From an uncultured Sulfurovum sp. (GTDB lineage: Bacteria; Campylobacterota; Campylobacteria; Campylobacterales; Sulfurovaceae): a DNA stretch of 20,147 bases. The notes beneath the pieces were generated by a model, which saw only the letters and a program-made list of their open reading frames with translations, was not told where the DNA came from and did not search any database. This document shows, piece after piece, positions 6,184-14,193 of the stretch. The stretch is taken from the NCBI GenBank assembly GCA_947311605.1, contig CAMZLC010000163.1, positions 1-20,147 on the forward strand, read 5' to 3'. Made by a program: the position numbers and the translations under genes. Position 1 is the first letter of the stretch. Every line of letters begins with the position of its first letter.

Positions 6184-8784
6184 ATGAAAATAACTGTATA
6201 TGAGCAGAATGCTGTAAGCCGAGAACAAGAACCGGTTACAGTCGGAGTGCCGTGCGCAAAAGGATGGCTTAATAAAAACGAAGCCATTCAGCTGCTAGAT
6301 AATACAGGGGCAATTATATCCTCCCAAGTAGCACCGTTGGCTTTTTGGGGGGATGGAACTGTCAAATGGATGTTATTGGATTTTGTTGTGTCGATTACCA
6401 GGAATTCTGTAACAACTCTCACACTCAAGAAATGTAATGATCCCGAATCAAAAGATGGGGTGACCGTAGAGATTGTAGAAAAAGGAATCAAAGTAAATAG
6501 CGGGATTGCTGAATTCTATGTGAAAACAGATTGTTTTGCTCTTTTATCTAAAATTGCTTTTGAAAAAGAATCAGTGCTTGATAGTAAGCAGCAATGTATT
6601 TTAGTTGACCAAAATGATGCCGAGTATAGGCCAATCGTTTCAGATAGTACTGTTGAAGTAAATGGGCCGCTCAGAACTGTTGTTAAGTTGAACGGTAAGT
6701 TTTCCAAGGAAGAGAAAAAAATCTGTAATTTCGAGGTACGCCTTCATTTTTACAGTGGAAAAAGCTATGTGAAAATAGACTTTACCCTTATAAATCTTAA
6801 CCCCTCACAACATATGGGTGGTTTGTGGGATTTAGGTGATCCCGGATCCGTTTTGTTTAAAGATCTGTCATTGTATTTCAAATTACCTGGAGATACACCT
6901 GGGAAAATTTCTTTTTGTTCCGAATCTAATGAGACCATGAAAGATGTAACTGGTGATCATTTAGAAATTTATCAGGATTCCAGTGGGGGAGTTAATTGGC
7001 AAAGTGAAACACACCTGAACAGTAAAGGTGAAATACCGGTCTCATTCAATGGATACAAAATAACTATTGATAAGCATGAAAAGATAAAGAAGCAGGGGAG
7101 AGCAAATCCGATTGTATCTCTGACCAATGAACAAAACGGTATATCAGCTGGAATAGCCCATTTCTGGCAAAACTTTCCCAAAGCTATCGAATCTCATGAC
7201 AATCAATTAGTCCTCCGATTGTTTCCTGGCCAGTATAATGACTTGTATGAATTACAGGGAGGGGAAAGAAAGACCCATACCATGTATTTAGATTTTACCG
7301 GTAATAAAGATGCATTGAATTGGATTCATAAACCACTTCGTCCCGTGGTCCCCAGAAAAAATTATGCCGATAGTGGAGCTATACCTTATATGAGCAGTTG
7401 TTCGTTTGAGGAAGACGCACAATATGATGTTCTGTTAAAAGGTTCTATAACTGGATCCCAATCATTTTTTGAAAAACGTGAAGTTGTTGATGAATACGGA
7501 TGGCGAAATTTTGGTGAAGTGTATGCTGACCACGAGGCGATTGGACATACCGGGGAAATGCCTTTTGTTTCACATTACAATAATCAATATGATCAAATTT
7601 ATGGTTTTCTAAAAGAATTTATAGCTTCTGGAGAGCCAAAGTGGTTTGAATTGATGGATGATCTCGCAACCCATGTATATGATATTGATATTTATCATAC
7701 TTCTGGTGACAGGCCCGGATATAATTATGCTCTTCATTGGCATACGAACCACTACCTGGAAGCAAAGTCCTGTACACATAGGTCTTTTTCAAAGGGACAT
7801 CTGGATAAATATGATCCTCAATTTTATGGTGGCGGTCCAAGTATGGAGCACTGCTATGCTTCAGGTTTTATGTATCATCATTTTCTTACAGGTGATCCAC
7901 GGTCACGAGAAAGTGTACACGGTTTGGCTGAGTGGATATGCAAGACCATGGTTAAAGAGGATTGCATACTAGGAGTGTTGTTTGATGTTAAGAAAAAATT
8001 ACCAATATGGAAACGGGTAGTTGCCGGAGAGAAAATCAGGTCTGACCGGTATCCATTTACTCGAGGATCTGGCAATGCCATCAGTGCTTTACTTGATGCG
8101 TTCACATTAACACATGAAGCGAGATTTCTTGAAAAAGCTGAAGAAATTATACGAGGATGTGTGCACCCATGTGATACTATTGAAAGTCGAAATTTATTGA
8201 ATGCTGAGTTGGGATGGTCTTATAATGTTTTACTTCAGGCCTTTGGGAAATATCTTGATCTTAAAAACGAGATTGAACAACTTGATGAAATGTATGACTA
8301 CACTCAGCAAAGCTTACTGCAATACGCAAGGTGGATGTTTAACAATGAGTATCCATATCTAGAAAAGAAGGAAGAATTGGAATTTCCAAATGAAACATGG
8401 CCAGCCCAGGATCTGAGGAAAAGTTGTGTGTTTTATTTTGCGGCAAAACACAGTAATGGTACGGAAAGAGAAAAGTTTCTAAACAAAGCCCTATATTTCC
8501 ACAAGTACACAATACAAAAGATTAATGAGTTTGATACTAAACTCTTGGCTCGCCCAATTGCACTGATTATGCAAAATAGATGGATGTATTCATATTTCTC
8601 AGAACATCCGGAGAGTTCCTGCCATATTATTTCACAACCCCAAAAATTTATCAGGCAAGATGAGTTCTGGACAAAATTAAGCATCCTGAAATACCTCACT
8701 GGTAGTGCAATACATTCTTTAAAACGATTTTCATTAAAGAATGAGAGACACTGGTTAGATTGTAGAAGATGTAAACATGCCTGA
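6184..8784 (+). CDS. PcRGLX/YetA-like protein (exo-rhamnogalacturonan lyase-like)
   Basis: This protein of about 866 residues is recognisable from its N-terminal RIFT-barrel domain (about 1-95): EPVTVGVPCAKGW, LLDNTG and W55-GDGTVKWMLLDF67. That pattern is typical of the family of Penicillium exo-rhamnogalacturonan lyase (PL26) and Bacillus YetA. A beta-sandwich follows (about 96-410), then an alpha/alpha-barrel (about 420-800) rich in His, Tyr and Trp: HEAIGHTGEMPFVSHYNNQYD, YNYALHWHTNHYLEA and GGGPSMEHCYASGFMYHHFLTGDPRS. The full three-domain length is present. No signal peptide is visible, so it appears cytoplasmic or exported by an unknown route. I prefer the ATG at 6184 because AAGGA ends 7 bases before it; an ATG at 6169 would add five residues without a site. 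It overlaps the next glycosyltransferase by 8 bases. It may cleave, edit or recycle the operon's own glycan, but the activity is unproven and it could be a non-lyase binder. Confidence 0.82.
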   Translation: MKITVYEQNAVSREQEPVTVGVPCAKGWLNKNEAIQLLDNTGAIISSQVAPLAFWGDGTVKWMLLDFVVSITRNSVTTLTLKKCNDPESKDGVTVEIVEKGIKVNSGIAEFYVKTDCFALLSKIAFEKESVLDSKQQCILVDQNDAEYRPIVSDSTVEVNGPLRTVVKLNGKFSKEEKKICNFEVRLHFYSGKSYVKIDFTLINLNPSQHMGGLWDLGDPGSVLFKDLSLYFKLPGDTPGKISFCSESNETMKDVTGDHLEIYQDSSGGVNWQSETHLNSKGEIPVSFNGYKITIDKHEKIKKQGRANPIVSLTNEQNGISAGIAHFWQNFPKAIESHDNQLVLRLFPGQYNDLYELQGGERKTHTMYLDFTGNKDALNWIHKPLRPVVPRKNYADSGAIPYMSSCSFEEDAQYDVLLKGSITGSQSFFEKREVVDEYGWRNFGEVYADHEAIGHTGEMPFVSHYNNQYDQIYGFLKEFIASGEPKWFELMDDLATHVYDIDIYHTSGDRPGYNYALHWHTNHYLEAKSCTHRSFSKGHLDKYDPQFYGGGPSMEHCYASGFMYHHFLTGDPRSRESVHGLAEWICKTMVKEDCILGVLFDVKKKLPIWKRVVAGEKIRSDRYPFTRGSGNAISALLDAFTLTHEARFLEKAEEIIRGCVHPCDTIESRNLLNAELGWSYNVLLQAFGKYLDLKNEIEQLDEMYDYTQQSLLQYARWMFNNEYPYLEKKEELEFPNETWPAQDLRKSCVFYFAAKHSNGTEREKFLNKALYFHKYTIQKINEFDTKLLARPIALIMQNRWMYSYFSEHPESSCHIISQPQKFIRQDEFWTKLSILKYLTGSAIHSLKRFSLKNERHWLDCRRCKHA

Positions 8785-9943
8785 GAAACAAAATCATATA
8801 GAATCAAAAATTAAAGTATTGCATGCTACTCTATTTCTGCAGATGGGAGGATTGGAGAGTGTCATTATGGATTTATGTCGACAACATAATGACCAGGAAT
8901 TTGTGGTTGAAGTTTTGTGTTTTAATATGTGCGACCCATCCTATCGGTCAGAATTGGAAAAAAATGGTGTTACTGTTCATGTAATAAAAAGGAAAGGTCG
9001 TTTTGATATTGTTTTTTTTCGAAAGATTATTGCATTATTGAAAAAAAGACAAATTGATGTCCTTCACGCGCACAGTGGTTGCGTTTTTAATTCCTTCTTA
9101 TGCGCCTGGTTGGCTGGGACACCTGTGAAGCTATTCACGGAACATGGGTTGCCATTTTTTGCAGATGGAACCCCTATGCCTGTAACATTAAAAACAAAAA
9201 TTGAAGATCAGTTTATTGGTAAAATTGCGTCTCAATTAGTGGCCGTATCCAGTGAAATCACCGATAGTCTTAAGGCACGCTATGCAGGAGCGTATAAAAA
9301 AATATGTTCAATAACAAATGGTATTGATACTGATCTGTATAGTTCGGAAATAGATACAGAACAGAGGGCTGCAATAATGGAAAAATTTGCTGTTCCCAGT
9401 AATAGGTTCATTATAGGCTCCGTTGGGCGTTTGGCACCTGTGAAAAACTATTCCAGCCTTTTGCAAGCGCTCCAGTTATTGAAGAAAAGACAAAATATAT
9501 TTCACCTGATTCTTGTGGGTGATGGCCCAGAAGCCGATCATTTGAAAGCATTAGCTCGTAAATTAAATATTGAAGAGAATGTTACATTTACTGGTGTGCA
9601 ATATGGACTGCACAAGATTTTACCAGTTTTTGATGTATTTGTTTTGCCTTCCTGGACAGAAGGGACATCAATTTCATTGCTTGAGGCATTGTCGTGCGGT
9701 ATTCCAGTAGTTGTAAGTGATGCTGGTGGCAACCCAAATGTTGTTGAGGATGGTGCGTCAGGTTTTCTGTTCCCCGTTAACACCCCTCAAAAAATTGCCG
9801 AACTTATTGACTTGCTGTTTGATGATAAAAATATGCTAAAGCAGATGAAAGTCAGGGCTAGGACACGTATCATCGGACGATATGATGTCAAGACAATGGT
9901 GTGGCAATATGAGGACTTGTATAGAAAGTTGCTGACAGTTTGA
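8777..9943 (+). CDS. GT4-family glycosyltransferase
   Basis: This is a 388-residue retaining GT-B enzyme. The N-terminal domain has VLHATLFLQMG24G25LE27, a glycine loop near the acceptor site, then DVLHAHSG and FTEHGLP. The donor domain shows GSVGRLAPVKNYSSLL, LILVGDGPEADHLKALA, FTGVQYGLHKILPVFDVFVLPS and the Ex7E pair E295-GTSISLL-E303, followed by GIPVVVSDAGGNPNVVEDGASGFLFPV. The style (MGGLE, TEHG, SWTEG) is close to the second sugar transferase often found with exosortase/EpsH loci, but this is a resemblance only. It would add a sugar to the growing lipid-linked unit. The ATG overlaps the stop of the lyase-like gene by 8 bases with no strong ribosome binding site, so translation probably depends on termination of the upstream gene. 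The flippase gene begins 25 bases downstream. Confidence 0.92.
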   Translation: MPEKQNHIESKIKVLHATLFLQMGGLESVIMDLCRQHNDQEFVVEVLCFNMCDPSYRSELEKNGVTVHVIKRKGRFDIVFFRKIIALLKKRQIDVLHAHSGCVFNSFLCAWLAGTPVKLFTEHGLPFFADGTPMPVTLKTKIEDQFIGKIASQLVAVSSEITDSLKARYAGAYKKICSITNGIDTDLYSSEIDTEQRAAIMEKFAVPSNRFIIGSVGRLAPVKNYSSLLQALQLLKKRQNIFHLILVGDGPEADHLKALARKLNIEENVTFTGVQYGLHKILPVFDVFVLPSWTEGTSISLLEALSCGIPVVVSDAGGNPNVVEDGASGFLFPVNTPQKIAELIDLLFDDKNMLKQMKVRARTRIIGRYDVKTMVWQYEDLYRKLLTV

Positions 9944-9968
9944 ATAGCACTAATTTTACAATAGAGAT

Positions 9969-11492
9969 ATGGCAGGAATAATGGATATAAGAAGAATAGC
10001 AATTAATATTTTTTCAAATTGGACATTTTTTGTTTTAATGATAGGGGTATCATTTTTTGTCAGCCCTATTCTGGTTCATAGTCTTGGCGACGAACAGTAC
10101 GGCACGTGGGTACTAATTGGCTCAATTGTCGGCTATTTTGCAGTTATGGATTTTGGGCTGATGACAGCCCTCGTTAGATACATTTCAAAATATGATGCTC
10201 AGGAAGAGCCAGAAAAATCTCGTTCAATTTACAGCAATGCATGCATGTTTTTCGTGTTGGTAGGTATAATAATTGCTATTATTTGTGTCGTGATTGCGTT
10301 CTTTTTTCCACTTATGTTTGAGATTAACACACTGTCTAGAGGGTATGTTTATTGGGTGTTTCTTTTTGCCGGATTAGAGTTAGCTGCACTTATGGGAACT
10401 GGCATGTTCTCCGGCGTATTGCATGCAAAGCAGGATTTTGTTTGGCTAAATGGTATAAATATCCTTGTTTTAGTGGTGAAAAATATCATATTAGTGGTGA
10501 TGTTACTGAATGGCTTTAATCTGATGACTGTAGCCTTGATTCACCTATTTGCCACGATTTTAAGAAGTATCTTGAGATATTTGGTGATAAAAAAACGTCA
10601 TCCGCATCTGGATTTTAAAAAATCTGATTTGCAGAAAACGATCATAAAGAAAATTTTTGGATATAGCGTGTATAGCTTTATGATTGCATTTTCTATTAAG
10701 GTGTTGTTTTTTACAGATTCAATTGTGCTTGGCTCTATGGTATCAGTCGCAGCAGTAACATTCTATGCTATTCCAATGACACTTATGACTTATTTGGAAC
10801 AGATTGTTACTGTTGGTATGTCAGTTTTCACACCTGTGATTAGCTCCAATGAAGCAGTTGGAGAGAATGAGAAAAACAGGAATATTTATTTTTGGGGTTC
10901 ACGTTATGCCTTGATGCTGAGTTTACCTGTTGTTTTTGTTTTATACACTAATGGTGATTCTTTTATTTCTCTATGGATGGGGGAGGAGTATGGTTTGAAA
11001 AGTACTTCCCTATTAAGAATTCTTTGTGTTGGATATGTATTTTATTTATCTCAGGTTATAGCAACTGAGCTATTAAAAGGAATTAGTCGCCACAAATTTA
11101 TAGCCTATGTTTTTGCTGTTGAGGCTGTGCTTAATCTTTTGTTAAGCGTTATATTAATAAAGTTTTTTGGTTTTGGTATAGAAGGAGCAGCCTATGGAAC
11201 CATGGTTCCGCTTGTTGTCGTAAATTTTTTGATTGTTCCATTGTACGTTTGTAAGTTGATGTCATTAAATTATTTGAGTTATATTTTGAAAACATATTTT
11301 CCCCTATTGTCTTTTACTATGTTTGGCGGATTCTTCTACTTTTATGTTTATCCATTCAGAGCAACTAGCTATTTGGAGATCGCATTTTTTGCATCTGTTG
11401 TATCGATAGTATATGCTATATTCTCCATAACAGTTGTTATCGATAAGGATCATAAAAGGAAAATATTTGCAAAATTCATTTGTAGACAATAA
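9969..11492 (+). CDS. Wzx-type polysaccharide flippase (MOP/MATE superfamily)
   Basis: This 507-residue membrane protein has about 12-14 transmembrane helices and the usual oligosaccharide-flippase pattern. NIFSNWTFFVLMIGVSFFVSPILVHSLGDEQYGTWVLIGSIVGYFAVMDFGL covers helices 1-2 with the conserved LG..YG.W and D-x-G-L elements. FGYSVYSFMIAFSIKVLFFTDSIVLGSMVSVAAVTFYAIP marks the start of the second bundle. It would translocate the undecaprenyl-linked repeat unit across the inner membrane, in partnership with the Wzy/ligase protein. Two starts are possible: ATG 9969 (kept here) and ATG 9981. The second gives MDIRRIAINIFSNW, a more typical N-terminus, but AGGA lies only 3 bases before it. It closes the compact gene block, and a 136-base gap without a clear terminator follows. 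Confidence 0.9.
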   Translation: MAGIMDIRRIAINIFSNWTFFVLMIGVSFFVSPILVHSLGDEQYGTWVLIGSIVGYFAVMDFGLMTALVRYISKYDAQEEPEKSRSIYSNACMFFVLVGIIIAIICVVIAFFFPLMFEINTLSRGYVYWVFLFAGLELAALMGTGMFSGVLHAKQDFVWLNGINILVLVVKNIILVVMLLNGFNLMTVALIHLFATILRSILRYLVIKKRHPHLDFKKSDLQKTIIKKIFGYSVYSFMIAFSIKVLFFTDSIVLGSMVSVAAVTFYAIPMTLMTYLEQIVTVGMSVFTPVISSNEAVGENEKNRNIYFWGSRYALMLSLPVVFVLYTNGDSFISLWMGEEYGLKSTSLLRILCVGYVFYLSQVIATELLKGISRHKFIAYVFAVEAVLNLLLSVILIKFFGFGIEGAAYGTMVPLVVVNFLIVPLYVCKLMSLNYLSYILKTYFPLLSFTMFGGFFYFYVYPFRATSYLEIAFFASVVSIVYAIFSITVVIDKDHKRKIFAKFICRQ

Positions 11493-11628
11493 TCGGATCA
11501 ACAGACCATAAATAGGTAATATCAATGTAAAAACTAAGATGCAAGCCTAATCACTGAAAACACTTACAAAAGGCAATTGTAATTTTCTAACCGGACGCTA
11601 CTGAATTTTAATAGGTTTTTAAGGTTGT

Positions 11629-12978
11629 ATGAATAATCTTCTTTCAAAATATCTGGTTTTTTTTCCTGGCCATGCCATGCGTGGTGAGTATACCTTTAGA
11701 TACATAAAACAATTTGAGAAGTCAGAGAGGTATAGTCTTAATAAAATTCAAGATTTGCAATTATCAAAAGTAAGGAAATTGTTATCTCATGCATTACTTC
11801 ATTCTGAACATTATAAAAAAATGTTTATTGAACATAATGTCAATCCTATAGAGATAAACTCCTTTGATGATCTTCTGCTTGTTCCAGAATTAACCAAAGA
11901 TCACCTCAGGTACAATCAAAAAGAAATACTTGTCAATAATTGCAGAGAGACTCTTTCCCAGAAAACAACAGGTGGTTCAACTGGCCAGGCTGTTTCTGTG
12001 TTGAAATCCCGTTATACAATGGCTAAACAGGATGCTGCTATGTGGCGCGCATTGCGTTGGCATGGAATAGATGTTGGTGATCGCCAAGCGCGTTTTTGGG
12101 GGGTTTCTTTTAGTACAAAGCAAAGGTTTAAAAATAAGATTATTGATGTCTTGTTAAATCGTATCCGCTTATCGGCATTTGAAAGTAGTGATGTTGAAAT
12201 GGGTATTTTTGTCAAGCGAGTAAGACAGTTTAAGCCGCAGTATTTTTATGGTTATGTTTCAATGATTAAGGAATTTGCTGATTATTGCTCTGTCAATTCG
12301 GTTGATTTTTCAGGTCTTAAACTTAAAGGTGTGGTCACTACATCTGAACCGCTTTCAGATAGCATAAGAACGTATTTGTCTACTGTTTTTTCTTGTCCTG
12401 TTATTAATGACTATGGGTCTGGAGAAACAGGACCAATCGCTTATGAATGCGAAAGTGGTGGTATGCATTTGATGGCAGATAATCTCCTTATAGAGATAGT
12501 GAATAAGGATGGGCTTCATGCTGGGGAAGGAGAATCCGGCGAAGTGATTGTTACTGAATTGAATAATTTTGCGACCCCATTGATTCGCTACAATATGAAA
12601 GACATTATAACCGCCACAAATGAGCAGTGTTCTTGTGGGCGTGGTTTACCCTTAATTAAGGCTGTGGAGGGGCGTGATCGTGATGTTTTAAGAGGGTGCT
12701 CTGGACAAAAAGTTCATGGTGCGTTTTTAAATTATATTGCCCAAGAATGTACGGATTTAAATTTAGGTCTTAAACAATATCAAGCAATTCAGGATGATCC
12801 CGCTTCTATACTCGTTAATGTTGTAACTGATAAAGGGTATAGTCAAGCGACAGATGATCTTATTCGATGGCGTTTGCAGGAGAAACTAGGTTTTGATATG
12901 GTTGTTAGGATAAAGGTTGTTGGTGCTATAAATCGTGAGCGATCTGGAAAATTGAGGGTTGTAAAATATTTAGTATAG
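11629..12978 (+). CDS. PaaK/CapK-like adenylate-forming enzyme
   Basis: This 449-residue member of the ANL superfamily resembles phenylacetate-CoA ligase and the CapK proteins of capsule loci. The ATP-phosphate loop is T113-T-G-G-S-T-G119. The adenine/acid motif is D261-YGSGETGP. PLIRYNMKD is the hinge-proximal region, and QCSCGRGLPLIKAVEGRDRD the C-terminal junction. The C-terminal RERSGKLRVVKY holds the likely catalytic lysine. Such enzymes activate a carboxylic acid as an acyl-adenylate, often then to a thioester. In polysaccharide loci they are thought to activate an acyl or amino-acid-like substituent of the glycan, though the substrate is unknown here. No signal peptide is present. The ATG follows AAGG at a spacing of about 8 bases. 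It is separated from the flippase gene by 136 bases and from the next glycosyltransferase by 68, so it may have its own promoter while staying in the same transcription direction. Confidence 0.85.
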   Translation: MNNLLSKYLVFFPGHAMRGEYTFRYIKQFEKSERYSLNKIQDLQLSKVRKLLSHALLHSEHYKKMFIEHNVNPIEINSFDDLLLVPELTKDHLRYNQKEILVNNCRETLSQKTTGGSTGQAVSVLKSRYTMAKQDAAMWRALRWHGIDVGDRQARFWGVSFSTKQRFKNKIIDVLLNRIRLSAFESSDVEMGIFVKRVRQFKPQYFYGYVSMIKEFADYCSVNSVDFSGLKLKGVVTTSEPLSDSIRTYLSTVFSCPVINDYGSGETGPIAYECESGGMHLMADNLLIEIVNKDGLHAGEGESGEVIVTELNNFATPLIRYNMKDIITATNEQCSCGRGLPLIKAVEGRDRDVLRGCSGQKVHGAFLNYIAQECTDLNLGLKQYQAIQDDPASILVNVVTDKGYSQATDDLIRWRLQEKLGFDMVVRIKVVGAINRERSGKLRVVKYLV

Positions 12979-13046
12979 TTTGTTCGATAAAAATGGATGT
13001 ATTCTTGAGAAAGGAAGTACTATTTTTTATTCATTAAGGTAGGTTT

Positions 13047-14054
13047 ATGGGAAAAAAAAAAGCAATTTGGTTAACCTGGGAGAGACAGAGGCGTTCAGTT
13101 GAGTTAGCAAAGGCACTGGGGATTAATATTTTTATACTAACAGATAGAGATCGCTTACCACGTCTGTTTCGATACCTTTTTTTATCAGTCCGGACATTGT
13201 TAGTACTCATTAGGGAACGACCACAAATTGTTTTTGCTCAAAATCCATCTATGATATTAGCTTTTTTTCTTTGTTTGACGAAAATATTGTTTAAATATAA
13301 GCTCGTTGTCGATCGTCATTCAAATTTTAAATTTCACACATTCTCAAATAGAACACTAAAATGGCGTGGATTTCATTTTTTAAGTCGTTTTACTATCCGC
13401 CATTCTGATTTAACAATTGTTACTAATGAATATCTCTGCAATGTTGTTCAAAATTGGGGGGGGAATGGGTTTGTTCTTCAGGATAAATTGCCATTGTTAG
13501 AGTTAGGTGAAAGGATTACTTTAGGAGGGGGAAAAAATATTGTATATATATGTAGTTATAGCGATGACGAACCTGTTGAACAGGTGGTTGCTGCAGCAAA
13601 AAATATTGATCCCGACTGGATGGTGTATATAACCGGTAAAATTCGTCACCATCGCATTGACCCTGATTCAGTAGCATTACCAGCTAATGTTTGTTTAACA
13701 GGATTCGTTTCGGAAAAGGAGTATCAAGATTTACTTGTCTCAGCAGATCTTCTCCTTGTTTTGACAAAGCAGGATCATACACTGACCTGTGGGGCATATG
13801 AAGCAGTGTCTTTGGCCAAGCCACTTGTCATCTCTAACACGATAACTCTAATGAATTATTTTTCATCAGGGGCCATTTATACTGATATCAATTTGAATTC
13901 ACAATCAATAGCGGATTCTATAAAAGAGGGTATTTATAAAACTGATCAATTAATGGAAGAAATTATTGCTTTAAAAATTTCCATTGATAAAAAATGGCCC
14001 CAAAAGTTAGAGGCATTAATTGATTTGGTCTGGTGTGATTTTGCCATGAAGTAG
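13047..14054 (+). CDS. Divergent GT-B glycosyltransferase with homopolymer tracts
   Basis: This 335-residue protein has a GT-B style organisation. The N-terminal half has ILTDRDRLPRL, IVFAQNPSMILAFF and KLVVDRHSNFKFHT, followed by DLTIVTNEYLCNVV. The C-terminal half has NIVYICSYSDDEPVEQVV, MVYITGKI, VCLTGFVSEKEYQDLLVSADLLLVLT and CGAYE252AVSLAKPLVIS. That is the donor-site region of GT4-like enzymes. Only the second glutamate of the Ex7E pair is kept (E252); the first position is H244. The protein is also shorter than the two GT4 enzymes in this locus, so it belongs to a different subfamily. It likely adds a sugar to the same repeat unit. The start is supported by AAGGTAGG just upstream. Ten A residues (13052-13061) follow the second codon and eight G residues (13456-13463) lie within the reading frame. 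It ends the plus-strand block, tail to tail with a minus-strand gene 139 bases on. Confidence 0.82.
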   Translation: MGKKKAIWLTWERQRRSVELAKALGINIFILTDRDRLPRLFRYLFLSVRTLLVLIRERPQIVFAQNPSMILAFFLCLTKILFKYKLVVDRHSNFKFHTFSNRTLKWRGFHFLSRFTIRHSDLTIVTNEYLCNVVQNWGGNGFVLQDKLPLLELGERITLGGGKNIVYICSYSDDEPVEQVVAAAKNIDPDWMVYITGKIRHHRIDPDSVALPANVCLTGFVSEKEYQDLLVSADLLLVLTKQDHTLTCGAYEAVSLAKPLVISNTITLMNYFSSGAIYTDINLNSQSIADSIKEGIYKTDQLMEEIIALKISIDKKWPQKLEALIDLVWCDFAMK

Positions 14055-14193
14055 CTGTCTAATTACAGTAAATCGTATTGCCCTCATTTTTGGTTCCTCA
14101 CACAAATTGGTACATAAGTGGTGGTTATAGTAGATCGCTCATGCACTTGGCAGCGGATTGTTCTTCTCTAATTACTGGCACTCCTGAAATACA

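Noticed and set aside
7658..7972. 104-codon frame inside the lyase-like gene
   Set aside because: It lies wholly inside a well-supported large gene in another frame, and its translation is a low-complexity hydrophobic shadow.
14140..14165. TTGGCAG...TTGTTC resembling a sigma-54 promoter
   Set aside because: The spacing between the GG and the second element is one base short and the GC of the -12 element is missing. It also lies between the 3' ends of two convergent genes.
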